Assembly: GCA_036785705.1 (NCBI GenBank)
Contig: JAWUZG010000360.1
Span: 248,001 to 312,000 of the forward strand
Direction of reading: 5' to 3'
Origin: Acanthornis magna
Lineage: Eukaryota > Chordata > Aves > Passeriformes > Acanthizidae
Length of the DNA: 64,000 bases
Every line of letters begins with the position of its first letter. Within the stretch, counting starts at the first letter, position 1. A program made the position numbers and the translations under genes. The notes below the pieces were generated by a model. That model was not told the DNA's origin, ran no database searches, and worked only from the letters and a program-made list of their open reading frames with translations. Positions 10,502 through 24,804 of this stretch are shown one piece after another.

Positions 10502-13500
10502 AGGACTCTGAGCTCTGGTGCCCTTCCTACCTGAGAAGTGTGAGAGGGGCTGCCTGATCCTTGGCTTCTGAGCTCACAAAGGTGCAGACTGTGCCTCTTG
10601 CCCCAGTGCTCCTTGGGGAGGAGAGGAGGGAGATGGGGCTGTTGACTGTGGCCCATCTCCTGCAGGAGATTGTGGGAAATACGGAGCAAGATGCAAAATG
10701 GGAAGCTGATTGCCATAAGGTTTGTCAGATGTATTAAGTGTGGCGCACTAGGATTGCAATGGAAAGGTTTGTAATTAGCAGCTCTGAAGTGCACTGAGTT
10801 GAGTCTGTGGGTGAACACCTTTATCTCCTGGGCCGAATTCTCAGTTGGTACCAAGTCACAGTGATTTTTCAAGGGCTGCACTGAGTATTGCTTGTGGTAG
10901 TAGCAGTACAGATGAGAATATAGAGAAGACAAATAAGGAAAAAAACCAACCTTAAAGTTTTGGAAGAATTATATTGACAGTTAGGTGTGAATGTCTGAAA
11001 TATGACATGCCTCTTTTGCTTGATCTTGGTTTGCCTTCTAGTGCAACAGGTCCTACTTATCTTCCAAGTTGGTTTTGGGAGGAAAGATGTGTTGTTTTTT
11101 TTTTTAAGAGCAAAAAATTAATAAGTAAGATAACAAAAATATGCCTATTCTTCTCTTTTTTCTTTGCTTCACTCTTGGGTAGTTTTGTAATGGTCAAATG
11201 AGATTAGTTATAAATTTCACGCATCAGTACTTTTTTCATATTTCCTCCTGAACTGCTTAAGATCTTTGATTGTGGACAAAGACTAGATGGTACTAGATAA
11301 TGCAACAATTAAAAAAACAAACAAAGACAACAAAAAAAACCCCCACCCCTTGTTCCTTGCAGTCAAGCAGTTCCACCCCTGTGTCTCACTCACATCAAAC
11401 AAGCTCTCAGGTTATTAATATTGTTAATAACAGTTTTTGAATTGCCTACTCATATGTGGAGATGTATAAACACCAGGAGAGCTGAAGGTGAGGAATAATA
11501 AATAACGTGCCATCAGAAAATATTTAATTACAGTGCAAAATTGAGATAGCAAGCCTTGTGTGCAGGGAGGAGTGGACCAGTAGCAGCAGCTATAATTCAT
11601 GATAGGTCAAGCCATCTATGAAGGAAAAGCTTTAATTTGTAAACCTTGTCAAGCCCAGGGGGAAGCAATTACTGATGAGAAAGAAGTTTCTTTCATGTCA
11701 ATCTCATCATGAGGGGCTTTTTTGTTTGTTTTTAAATAAGGGCGGCTGCTGCTGCTTTTTTTCCCCAGAAACCAACAGAAGTAACATGCAATATAATGTA
11801 GATTGAAGAGGAAATTCACCTGTCAGCTTAATGAACAAATCAGTACTCATTAAACAGACTTAGGTCTCTGAATGTAGTTTTTGCAAAGGTAAGGCTAGAT
11901 TTAATTTCTGAGTGCATCTCTGAGCCAGTACAGCTGCGAGGTCTTACCAGACCGGTAAAAGCCTTCAGCAGCTGTGTTGCCACCAAGGCACTCCGAGGTA
12001 CAACTTTGTCCCGTTCTCTTTTGCTGTGCACGTGTGTAGCAGTTTGCCCTTGGCCCATCCCAGTCTCACATTTTGGTTTCTCTGAGCATCCCAGCTGCAA
12101 TGGCTGACTCTTTCAGTGTGATAAAATCCAGCATCTGTCTGTCCTTCCCTGCCTGCTCACAGAGTGAAACCTCAGTGCCTGGACATTCCTCCCTTGGGCC
12201 CCAGAGGGACTCACTCCACGTCACAGTCCTGCCTCAGGGAAGGAGATGGAGTCTCGTGGAGTTGGCTAGAGAGACAAGCAAATATGCGCTATTTTTTGGG
12301 GGGAAAAAGTACTCATAGAATTCTGTTTTGTTTGGCGTGAAAGTGTTTCTTTCATATGAGATCAAAGAACAAAAAGCACCTTTTCAAGATATTTGTGCTG
12401 CCTTGTGTCTTTGCCATAATTAATTTGTTACTAGTTTTTATCTCAGTAAAAGACTCTGAGCTTTTCTGAAACTCATGTTTATGTATATGTCTTTGTAAAA
12501 GAACTACATAAATAAGGTAAATTTAGGTGCTGTGGGGCTGTTCTGTGCAAAATTTTCTTTATAATTTTTAACAGCATTCTAGAAGGCATTAGTTCCAACT
12601 CGGTCTCCTTTACAGGAAATATCAGTTTCGATTTGAACAGCTGATACGCAAGGGTGTGGATCCAATAGGAAAAATTAACAGGGCATTGTTACTATGAATG
12701 TGAAGAAGTAGCTAAAGCATTTAGTGTGCAACTTGCTGTTGAAAGCCACTTTGTTACCTTGTGACTTCAAGAGGCTAATGACATGTTAGTGAAAAAAAGA
12801 AAAAAAGAAGCTCCAAGGTAAATCACAAAACAGTATTTCAGAGGAACTGAATAGGAATTGTGGTAAAAATTGAAAATTACGGGCATGTGGCTCTTAATTA
12901 ATGTGAATTTAAAGGCCATATGGAGAAGAGCCAACACAGCATTTGTAAAGAGAAGTCATGCTTCAGAAATCAGTGTAATTCCCTGATGGTCTCTGCAAGT
13001 GTATGCAAGGGAAGTCTCTCATTAAAGGCTCTCAAAGATATTAAATTCCTGTGAAGTAAGAGAATTAACCATTGGTTGAAAGATAAAACAGAAAAGGTAT
13101 ATTTGTTAGCTCAGCTGAAGGAGAGAGGGCAGCGGTGAAGTCCAGTATGGGTGCACGCAGCACAGCATACTCATACATGATAACGGAAAGAGCTTGCATA
13201 CTGTGGGGATTAATGCTGGATCCAATTCTGTGTAGAGAAATCTTAAATGGCGCACAAGAGAGGGGAACACATCAGAACCTCAAAAGGAAGAGTAGAAATT
13301 ATTGGAAAAGAAATTGGAAAACAGAGCAGGGAACATCAGTACCAGATCGTGGGTTGGTGGTTCTCTCACATTTGGACCCTTCTTCCCTCTCCATTCACAG
13401 AGGCGTGGTAGAGCTGAATGAAGTATCTAGAAGAAGGATTGAAATTATGGAACAGTTTACATTCTAGAGAATCCTCAGTTTAGGACTCTCCAGGCTGGAT

Positions 13501-15294
13501 AAGTCGACTGTGGAGAAATATATTTTTAAGCTGAGTTTTGTCAGCATTTACCACCTATACATTTCCTGGATTGAAAATACAAAAATTGAACATGCCTCTT
13601 TAAACAAACAAACCAGCCCCCATCTCTAAAGAGTTTATGTATTATTTTAAAGTACATTTTCAAGAGAGTTGTGGAATTATTAAGCAATCTTGCATCAAAC
13701 TTCTGGATCTTTAGCTGCTACTCTCACAGGATATACCTCAGTTCTCTTGCTGAGGGAACTGCACAAATATAGTGCATATTTTAAGAGTATGAAAACTGAT
13801 ATAAGCACAGATGGTGCTAAATTGTAGTTGCTGCATCCACGGCTTGAGCCTGCAGTAGTTTCTGGAAGTACCAAGAGTCCACCTTGCATCTTACTGTTTT
13901 GGTGGTTTTGTGTGAATTCCTGCCCTCAGATAAAGTGCTGTTTACATTAAAGTTCACGCTTTAATCAGAGACAAGCACAGCAGAAAAATTAAGGAGCTGT
14001 TTTGGCCAGAGTTGCTTTTGATGTTGGATTGCATGGAGTACAGAGCACTGATATGAGGGAGGAGAAGTGTGGAGGGCTCCTCTAAGCAAAGCACTTTCAA
14101 CTTCCTCACCTTTATTACAGTTACGGACGAAACAAATGAAAGCTTGCTTGTTTTGTTGTTTCCTGGCTTTGCCTGGGTTCTTCTAGGAGGTTTCTGTTTG
14201 AGTACAAGTGTATTCTTCTCTGTGTTGCTGCTTCACACTTGGTTTTGTTCCATCAGGATGTTTGTTTAACAACCTGCTCCGCTGGCTGCTGTCCAGGTGA
14301 ATGCTGGCATCTAGCAAATAGCAAAGCCATTTTCCCTCCAAGAATTAATATGTGTAAGGTTGTGGGGAGACAGATGGAGGAATTTAAATAATTGCATACC
14401 ATTTAAATACACATGGACCATGGGTGTGGTGTGGAATGTGGAGAGCAAAGGGCAGCTGGAATAGAGGACAGTTTGAGGGCTGGCTGTAGACCAGGACATT
14501 TGCAGGCTCAGATGCACACCTGGTGAAAGTATGTCTGGACATAGTGGAAGAAAGGAGGTATATGGGCTCATCTGGGTTCTACCAGCCTTTTTGATCCTCC
14601 TGCTACTAAAAGCTATTTCGTGATGAGGAGAGTATGCGACCTTTAATGTTCACCAATAAGTCCCAGCTTTTTTGCTTCAGTGTCCTCAGTAAAAGCCTTT
14701 TAAATCAAAATTCTGCTCCCATTTCAGCATGGCTGGAAATGAAACTTGCTAAAACCTGATGAATAGGCTCTACCAGCTTTCTTTGCTCCATGTTTGATTG
14801 TTTCCTCGCTTGCATAGCCTGTTTAATGTCTCAGATATACTAATTTCTTTTCTATGTGTTGACATGCACTCTGCAGCACACCTTCTGGTATTCAGCTATT
14901 ACATATATGATAAATGAACACGCCAGTGTCAGGTATACTGAAAATCAATGCTGTTAATATGCAAACAAATGGCAGACCTGTAACCTCTCCAAAGGGAAAG
15001 CATCTCAGTAGCTACAGGAATCAAAACCTTCATGATTTGGTGTTACCTTGTGAAATCTGCATTCAGAATGATAATTCAGGCTAATGGCTTCATGCTCCCG
15101 TGGGGCAGCTGAAATAGATTCTGAAATGGCATAAGAAAAGGGTATAGTAAATAAACGCAATGAGCTGTCAAAGAATATTTCTACATCAAACAAGTCTCTG
15201 AACCTTTTTGTGCTTCATAATATGACCTTTTCTAGCTGCTCTGTTTTTTGCCTGAATCAGATCATGAAATGAAACACATTAGCTACAAAATAAA
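10502..15294. other. Non-coding stretch with one exon-like island
   Basis: The longest open frame of the window (10369-10932, minus, 187 codons) lies partly here. It has no recognisable domain and covers a locally GC-rich patch, so I do not call it a gene. A 27-codon open segment behind an acceptor-like site at 12616-12697 is described as a finding. A-rich low-complexity sequence lies at about 11310-11339. Nothing else recognised. Confidence 0.5.
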
Positions 15295-15310
15295 AATAAT
15301 AATAATAATA
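15295..15310. repeat. (AAT)n microsatellite
   Basis: About five AAT units, preceded by an A-rich stretch. Short and probably of low polymorphism. Confidence 0.85.
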
Positions 15311-18300
15311 AACAACCATTTATATAGCCACTAAAAGTGTTAGAATATGGTAGAGAGAATTCTATTAATTTACAGTAGATTGGTGAGGATAAAACACCCT
15401 TTGATTGCAGTTGCTAAGCAACCCTTTTCTGAGCAGATGTAGGTACCATTCCTGTTTGTTTAACACCAGCCGTACTGGAGTCTGGCCGCAAAATATGTTA
15501 CAGCAGCAGCAGGGAATAGCGAAGGAGAACAATTTTAGCATTGTGATGCTGAAGGATCTTTCTCTTGCATCCTTCATGCATGAATAATACAAATGAGATT
15601 GCATGGAGAAAGCTTGACACATTGGATAAAATAAGCTTGTATTACCGTGTTTTCACCTGTTGCTCACAAGATTATTTGTTAAAAAAAAAAAGTCATTATT
15701 CCCATTCTGCATGTGTGGAAATGGGACACAGAAATGTTAGACTTCCCTATCAAAAGCTGCTGTAGCTGCTCATTAGGCAGCATCAGGGCTGAAAGCAGAC
15801 CCCTGGTCTTCTCAGCCCCATACTCAGTGGTCTGTGTAGAGTTCAAAAGATATATTTGTCCTCAGAGTAATACACTCCAGCCAGCTATGTAGGATGATTT
15901 TGTGGTATTTATTTTACAGGAAACATCATTCATATTCAAGGGATTGTATCAGTGCTTAGAAAGACAATAACCAGAGTGTATAAAGAAATGTGATCTATGC
16001 TTCTGTATAAACACTGGTGTAACATATGTTTTTGTCATTTATACTTAACTCCCAGAATGTACTTACTTATGTTATTTACTTTTACAATCCAAAATTAAGT
16101 ATATTTTATTCCAGACAAAGAGTGAGAGAGCAATCTGTTTGGATGTCTATTGAAAATTCATGTTCAGGGTGTTAAAGTGTAGTGATTTCCTTCCAGAAGA
16201 CCTCAGACTCAGAAGGCCAAATGTATGCAAAGAACACTTGCTCCAGAGGATCTTTGCCATTGGGAGTGGTGAAAATAACACTCTTTTGCTGCATGTTGTG
16301 ATGGCTTTTGGCATGGGCATGTGAATGAGGCAAAGATATAAAAGAGGAAAAGGGTTCATCATCCCATCCAATTTTTATACTACAAATAATTAAACCGTAA
16401 TTTAGAGAATATGAGGTTCAATTACTGCCGTCGGTACTGAGTACAAGGTGATATCTGTGATAGTGTTCAGTTTGTCTTTTGTTAGTTTCACAGGTTGTGA
16501 GCAGGCTTTTTGTTTTTAACCCCTGGATATAGGAGGGGGGATCTGCCTTCTTTTTGGCAGGGGAAAGAGAATTTGGAGACGGGACGTTTTCCTCAGCTTA
16601 AAAGAAATAATGATCTCTTCAGAAGAAACTAATCTGGGTTTGATGATTTGGGTTTATGGTCTGTACCCTTTCATGTGTGCAGCTGTGGCTGCTTGTAGGA
16701 AAGCTGGGGTGTCCCAGGAGTGACATAGGCAGGGCATCCTTAGTTATTCTGAAAAGTGCCTATTTCCACAGCCTGGGAGGGTAAGGGGAGGACTGAGTGC
16801 TGGGGGAGAGCTGGAGGCAGAAGTCCCCAAAGAGTTTTAGCCACAGGTATTCTGGTTTTGTTTCTTTAATTAATCAGTGCATGGTAAACTTCCTTCCCAA
16901 TTTGTCATCATTTGAGTAATTGTATCTAATACAGCTGAGGGTTCCCGAGGTGATCGGTGTTTTCAGTACCATGCAGACAAGCTATAAGGTGAGAGCTCTG
17001 GGGCTGGGGACAGCCCCACAAACAGGTCTGAGCTGCTGCATGGTGAAAGAACTTCTCAGGGAGAAATGGGACTTCTCAGGACTGAAATCCAGTAGGCAGA
17101 GAAAACACATGCCCAGAATTATAATTTGAGCTTGGTGATATTTATTATAATGCTAGCAGTTTTGTTTGTTTGTTTATTTTCTTATTTTTTGAAAAGGTAA
17201 ATGCTTAAAAAAATGGCTTTGCCTGGGAATTCAGAAGTTTTGAAGTGGAAATTTTGTGTTGTGATAGGTATTTTTAAAGCTTATGCAGCTCCAGAGGAAT
17301 GGAGTTGACCTCTTAAATAAGTTTACGCAATAATACCATCTATATGTTCAGAAATTAAATGAATGTTCAAGAAGGAACGAGCTTTCAGTACAGCTGCAGC
17401 TTTGACAAAAGAAAATGTAGTTTTATAAAGGCCCACATAAGGGTGAAAGAACACTGATTATTAACCTGCCCATCAAGTCATTGTAGTGCTTTCATCAGAA
17501 CTAACAGTGAAGATGTTTTATAAACATAAATACACAAATATTTATGAAACAGGACTTGCAATGTATTTCTGTTCATAACAATCTTGACCTCACTGTTCAA
17601 CCCTTACCAGAGTTCTTCTAGTTTCTCTTGCATAGCATAGTATCTGTTTGTTTTTCTCCAGTTAATCAGTTAATCAGGTGGGGTTTAAGTGTTGTACTAA
17701 TCACAAACAATGTTAATGAAGATGGCTTACAGTCCTTTTGCATGTTGTAAATTCTTTCTTTTTCCTCCCCAGAAGACAGGTAAGAAGGAGCCTCTGAGGT
17801 ATGAGAAATGAAAGTGTATTTAAAAAAAATTATTAGAAATACACATTTATATTTTTGAGTAATCTTTTCTTTAAATTGTCTGTGAATATATTTCGGTCAT
17901 GAAGCTTAAGGGAATAACTCCGTTATGTCTAAGAGGTCCTTTTAGAGCTCAGTTTCTATCATCCCAACTATTAAAACCTCATGAAATGAACAGGTGTAGT
18001 GCCACCAAGAAAACCCTCATCTCTGGAGCACACTTTGATATAGTTTTGGTACGGTGTAAAAGAAATGTTTGTACTTCAGTTGCTTGGTATGAATGGCAGT
18101 AACTTTTCAGTTTCATGGAGCAGTGCAATACTTGGTCTCAAGGTGTACAGTCTCCTTTCCTTTACACATGTACTTTACATTAATAATAATGAGTATTACA
18201 CATTTGGATTATCATTAGGCTATTTTGAAAAAACTTTCAGTAATTTCTTAGATGAATTCTTATTTAGTGTTTGAAGTGTGTTGAAAGGTACAGATGATTT

Positions 18301-21300
18301 TGACCATGAGAAAAGGAAAGGAATTCTGCAGAAATTAGCTGTTTTCAGTGCTTTATTCCAGCTGAGAATTAGATAATGTATTAAAAAGACAAAAGCTAAT
18401 CTTTCCCACTCTGTAAAAGTCATTACCATTTAACAACTGCTGGAGGACTTGTATGAAGTACTTTAGAGGTCTCAATTCAGTTTCTAGAGCGCAGATGTCT
18501 TTAAAGTACCACAAATATCCTAGAAATTATGGTATTTTAGCCCTTGTGTTTTGAGCAGATGATCTACGTGTTATGGATGTGGAGAGGGAAGCTGACTAAT
18601 TTTGCCAAACCAGGCATGTCTTTTGTCCAATACCTTATATTCTGGGATTCGAGTGAGAAGTGAAGAAGTGCTGAGGCAGCAATTGCAGTCATCCAGTTTA
18701 ACACAGAGCAGAGGGAGTGTGACTGTGATTTAGGAATAAAAGAACGTGATAAGTAAGTTTTGGACATTAGCTGCTCTGCTAATGTACTATTTTGTGTGAC
18801 AGGAATGGGTATATAGATTTCTGTCCCTGAAATTGTTCATTTTTTGCTTCACTGAATGAAAGTTGTTGAAATCATAACTTTTGTCTCTGTCAGCTTACTT
18901 TCATTAGCCTTATTCATAATGCAAAATCTCCTCAGTCTATGATAGTTTATGTTTAAAAGATCTGTAGTTATTTTCAGATTGCTTTTATTCAGTTCCCCAT
19001 CCATTAAGCTTTTTTGTAACATCCTGTTTTTTCACTAGTGGCTGTAATTTTCATGTGCTTTGTTTAAAGTTCTGCTTGTTATTTTTGTTTTCCTGTCTCC
19101 TGAATTTGTGACTGTAGAGCATCTCCTGTATAACTTCCTCTGGTTTAAACTTTTCACTGATTTTGATGGACAGTCCTCCTTTTTATTGATTATTTTCATC
19201 TGAATCAGAGTATGAAAACACACTAGGCAGATGCTACAGTCCATCTAGTCATGTGTTTCAGCTTGCTATTTATTTTCAGTACCAGGCAATTTGTGTGTTT
19301 GCCCTTACTGTTTAATGGGATTCCTTCTCCTGGAGCTGGGACTAATTTTCTTTTCATTGTGCTGCAATTTCAAGAGATTCTGAAAAACAAATAGTAACAC
19401 ATGAATTTCATAGACATCCTACTGCGTACTGAAAATGGAGGAGGACAGGAACATGAAGGACATGGATGAAAAATTAGAGTCCTTGATACAGGCAAAAGGC
19501 AAAAGCTCGGTTTTTTGGATACAACGTGGACAATTAGTGTAGTCGACACTGTTCAAAAGATAGAAGGGTAACACAGATTAAGGTGAACAGAATTTTAAAA
19601 ATCTTTGTTAGGAAAAAAGTACTCTTAGTTGACTTAAAGTGTGGTCAGATAATTAGAATATAATTTTATAATTTTAAAATTAGATGGTACACTTGACTGC
19701 AGCCAAAATTCAGCACCCAAACTGTCTCATCCTGTGAGGGGACCAGAGTATTTTGATGTAATTTGTGGTTAAAATTTTCATGTCTCTTCTGTAGACCAGC
19801 ATAAATCTGTTTCTTTCTTGTTTCTATAGCTTTAGTCTGCAAACCAGTCAACATCACTGTGAGAGAATGATGGTCTCCATACAGGGTGGTCTTGAACACA
19901 CAGTGATTATTCAAAGTTGTAGAACAGTCAGCTAATCATGACACCAGCCTTTCTTCCTCATTTTCTAGTGGCAACATTTTAGAAAGCCCGTGGACTCCTG
20001 TAATATGAGTGGTTTTGGTCATGGTTAATAATGGCTGATGCTTTTTCTGACTCTTGCCTCTCCTAGCATCAGAAACTAAATATATATTTTTTTTTAAAAG
20101 TTTTCTGTTTTGCTTACATTTAAAAAAATACTCCAAAAATAAAACAATCTTGATTTGTCACCTGTTATCTATTATTTGTCAGAAGGAATGACAAATATAC
20201 TCATCTAATAAATCCTGAAGTAAGGATCCAGTGCAGCCAGCACCTAAATTGCTTTTGTGTATTACAGTGGATAAAAATCTAGAAAAGGAATTGAGTATTG
20301 ATTTTCCTAATCTGTTTTGATTTTGAATCAACAGAAAATGCATACATATGCAGCGCCCATACCAAAAAAGCTTCTTTTTAGGTCTGAACTTTCTTACATG
20401 CTTATATATATCTGCACAAAATATACAAAGATCTCACTTCTCTCATTTGCAAATATTTTGCATTGAGTCTGCATTTATTTTGACATAGAAAACCCTAAAG
20501 CATTCCCTTAAAGTCACTACCACTCTTGCTATCATCACCAGGCTTTAAAATTGTGTCTTAGATTTTGCTAAGTCCCTTACTTAAGTAATATTTTATTGGT
20601 TTAAAGCCTGAATCTCAACTTCTGCTTTTATTTATGTTTGATTGGCTTTCTTCCTGCTGTGTCTGGAGTGGTATATGCATCTGCAAATGATCTGAGTTTG
20701 CTAATGCGGAGATTTATAGGTGTCTTTTTTCCCCCTCAACAAAATACCAGAAATTAATGTAAAATACTTGTTTACCTGCACTTAGAAGTATTTTATAAAC
20801 ACCTGTGAAGAAACTAACCAGAATGTATGTGTTCTGGTCACCAGTTAATACATTTCTATGTTCCCACAGACTTGCTATAACCCAAGTTGCAGTCATGAGT
20901 AACCCTGCCTTTTGGAGAAATTAATTTAGAACCCCCTTATTTTGATTTTTTTATTACAGTGGGACCTGTCAGGTTAGATGCTTTGTTGTGCTTAACTGCT
21001 GATGGTGGCAACTTAGGCTTTAAACAACTTTGAAACCACTTGTGCTTGATCTGGAACTTAGTGAAGCAGATGGAAAGTCTGCAAGATGAAAATGGTGTAT
21101 TGAGAACAGTAAGTCAGCAGGTCTTTGCAGAGATAGGCTGGTAGTGGGTCAGTGTGGGGAAAGTTAAAGAGACTCCAGGGACTGCTCTGCCTGAAATCTT
21201 CTAAAGATCCTAAGCTATAGAACAAGCTTCAACTTGGAGGAAGTTTGGATTTGCCTTTAAGTTTTGCAACACAAGCTTTTCTTTAATTTTTTATACTACT

Positions 21301-24300
21301 TCGTTGTACAAAGCACATGAGATAAAGCGAGATGCTTGCAGCTGGGTATGATTAGCATATATTTATGCTGCAAATTGAACATTATGCAAATTGTATTCTC
21401 TCCTGGTTAGCTCATTGAGCACTGGATATGAGGTTTCTCTCAGCAGAGTGTGAGTCCTTCTTCTGTAATTGTTTCATACTTGCAGAAATTAAATTTGCTC
21501 TGTCTTGTCACACTTTTTACCATGTTTCTTTTAATATTGTAATTATATGGAAGTTTCTAAATGAGAAACACAACCCCAACTGGCAATTATTTGAAAAAAA
21601 TATTTTGTGAAAGGTTCAGATTTATTGCCTCCCCGCAAAGGCTCAGGGACTTTGATTTTTGGGCCAGTCAGACTTGCAAGAATTTTTTTTGTTTACAATG
21701 AGCTGAAGATGGTGGGGGGGCTTATTTTGATCTTTTATGTGTGTAAATCAAGAAAACTTTGAAGTTTGTGTGGGGTTAAAACCAGTGCGACTCTGATGAG
21801 ATTCAGACTGCTGTTGTTTCTGTAAGAGATGTGTGGGGAGCTTATGCTTGTGCTGCTGGACCTGTGACCTGAGCAGCCGTGGCTGGAGCCAGAGCCACCT
21901 CCTGCAGATCCCTGCACCTCCCTTGCTGCCAAAATGCCTTTTCCTCTTCAGCATGTGATTATGTGCGCATCCACTTACCAAATGCCTAAAAGGAGCTGAA
22001 ACAGCTGCTGAAGCACTGCTGACGTTTTCCTTTCCTTCTATTCTAAATGGACAAACAGTGACTTTAGTGCAGTGTCTTGCTATGAATTACTGGGGCCATG
22101 AAAGCTCCCATTACAGCCCTTCTCACAACTCAACCAGCACAATGGACAAAATCACAGATTTCCCTGATGGATTGCACAGCTCTGCACTCACACAAGGTCT
22201 GCGGATCTAAGGGATGGCAGTGCTTTGCAGGGGTAAAAAAACCACTTTTCAGTTGTTAGCACAAAACAAAATAACAATCCCTTCTATTTAATAGAAAAAA
22301 GCCTGGGAGAAAATGGCCCCATGCTGAGCCCAGCTGTGATTTTGGTGGTGGGGGAGTGCAGGAGGGCAGGCACTGTTTTTCTGCCAAGACCTTGACTGTG
22401 GGAGTTGCTCCATCTTCCCAGCTTTTGTTGGTCAGAAATGAAGACCAGCAGGGGATTGTGTGAAGCCTACAGGGCCATGCTGTGGGGGCTTTCTCAGCTA
22501 GAGATGTTTTTGTTGGGAGTGGTTTTACTTCAGTTAATGTATTTGAGCAGACTTGTTAGTGCTGTTTCGTCAACAGGTGGCACCCAGACATAGTCTGTAC
22601 ACGGTTTTCTTGGTTGGGAGAGCTGGTTTTTTATGCTTCAGTGACAGTGTGGCCATAGTGGTTCACTTTGTGTGATCAGCTTCTGGAGGGAGGACCCACA
22701 ACCATGAGGAATGCTGGCATGTGGCCTTTGGTTTTGAGTAACATCCTCATGGTCAAATGCAGCCATAATAAACAATCCAGTGTGAGTGTCTTCACCCATG
22801 GCAGGGGTTCTAATGTGTAACTGTAAACACTGGGAACATCCCTGCTCTCAGGAGGAATTTAGGAGATGTACCTCCGCTGCTGCCATTGCTTTTAAGGTAC
22901 TGTAGGTTTGCCTGGTTGTAGCATCTTCCTTTTTCAACCAGATTCAATTGGATCAGGCCAGTTTCCTTGACTTGAATGTATTATTCCTATGCTTTCTATA
23001 TTAATGAAATTAATTGAATGTAGTGTCAACAGTGGCATTTTTGTCTCTGTGTGTGAGGCAAACAGCTGTGAAGTCGGTCAGACTTCGCATGTCCTGTGAG
23101 CAAGTGTGACATAACTGGGAGGCAACAGTTGTGGACAGAGTCCACTGTTTAGTGAAGCACTCTAGAACCCTGAGAGATGAAAGGCAGTGCATAAATGTGA
23201 AATATTATAATTAGTGAGCAGGATCATTGCCAAAAACCTCTTATTGTTCTCATTTGCAGGAATGTGTGCTGCTCTCTTAATTTAAAAAGTAATTCAGATA
23301 GCTTAAGAAGGTTTATTGGCTCAGTGAGGGAGAACCTTAGCTAAGAGGGATGTTAGAAGCACCTTTTTTCATTCTTATTAAAAAAGCTCAAATATGGGGG
23401 AAAAATTGTCTTGTAACGGCCAGGTGGCCTTACAAGGTTTTTTCCTATGTTTACTGAGTCCACTTTGCTAAATCCACCTTTGTGGTGTGGTGTGCTCTCA
23501 TGCAAAGATCCCCCAACAAAGTTGAAATGCTCAAATATTTTTAAGATCATTGTTTTTATGAGACATTTATGGTTTTATGTTTTCAAAGCTAGGGTCTGTG
23601 CAGCTAGCTGACAATATAAAATGGAAGTAGTTCAACCCTTGCAGGGAAGCAGGAGTGAGCTGTGTATGCTAAAGTTAACCCAAAGTATGAAAATGTCATG
23701 AGATGTGCATAAGAGATGTAGACTGAAATAACTTCCCCCAAATCTTGGGTTAATTTAGTTTTTAGTTGGGGCTTATTTTGTAATTTTGTAGTGGTTTTTG
23801 ATCTGTTAATGCTGATGAACTCTTTGACGTTTCTGACTTTTACTTTGTTTTACTTTCTAGAAGTTAAGATGTTAGAAAAAAATGCATGTCTTTGGGACAA
23901 AGACAAAATCAAGAGCCTAATATCATTGTAGGAGTATTTCTAACGTCCCTATTTTTGTATATCACCATCTGCAATGTGTGTTTGGCTTGAAAACCTGACT
24001 CAAGGACACTGTCTGCTCCTGGCCTCTCCTCTTTGTCCAGAAAGAAAGGCGACAAAGCAGATATCTTACCAATCCTTATTCAGAGGCTGCACTTCTTGGG
24101 CTTTAAAGGAAGGTGAGGTAGGTGTCCCTCTTGTCCTACCATTCCAGCACCATAGTTTATCCGAGGATGAGCAGTTTGCTAAATTTTTGGTAGCTTCAGC
24201 TTATATAATTACCTGTAGCCAAATTCTGGTCATAATTAATGTACTATAGAGATATTTGGCCATAGACCTGGGAAGGATAATAAGGCTGTAGAGGCAGCAC

Positions 24301-24780
24301 TTTTACAGGTTGCATTATTTTTCTATCTTTAGTACTAAATGGGCAAGGTAAAATGTGTTGAATTCTCCTTGCATGTAAACAGCTAAGTCTAATTTCCAGG
24401 TTCTAGCTTCTCTTTTGTAGAGGTTAGACCAAAACAGGAAGCAGGAGGGAAAAAAAGAGAATAAAATGGCATGCATCTTTCTTTCAATGTTTTCTAAACT
24501 ATACTAAGGTCAGCAGGCCAGAACAGTTGGTATTACTGTACCTTTCCTGGCATTATTAAATGTTTTGCATCCTGTTCATATACCATCTGTTTAGTTGTTC
24601 AGTGATATAATGACCAAAATGAAAAGCAAAGACATTTGCACTGGCATTGTATAAAATAGACTGCTGGAAATTCAGAGCAGTTCCTTGCCTACTTTGAGTA
24701 AGATCCCTTGTTTATTCTGGTAAATGACTCACTTGGGCAGTTACTGCCAGCATTTTGGAAGATTGCATGCCCAGCATTTT
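15311..24780. other. Non-coding stretch, no gene supported
   Basis: Long AT-rich unique-looking region. Noted inside it: a (TTTG)n tract at 17161-17175, a strong acceptor-like site followed by 12 codons at 17773-17811 (see findings), and a G run at 21714-21720. An exact octamer ATGCAAAT lies at 21384-21391, but octamers are not enriched in the window. No repeat family recognised. Confidence 0.5.
17161..17175. repeat. (TTTG)n microsatellite
   Basis: Nearly four TTTG units followed by T-rich sequence. Confidence 0.75.
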
Positions 24781-24804
24781 TACATGCTGAATGTTCAGCA
24801 TGTA
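24781..24804. repeat. Perfect palindrome, 11-bp arms, 2-bp centre
   Basis: The left arm TACATGCTGAA is followed by TG and then by its exact reverse complement TTCAGCATGTA. The neighbouring sequence carries further CAGCAT copies (about 24771 and 24811), so the arms belong to a small cluster of one motif. It could be a dimeric protein-binding site or a DNA cruciform, or chance at roughly the 0.1-per-window level. Confidence 0.85.

Noticed and set aside
10369..10932. 187-codon minus-strand open frame, longest in the window
   Set aside because: No domain or family recognised, and it spans a locally GC-rich patch where stops are rarer. No splice or promoter context supports it.
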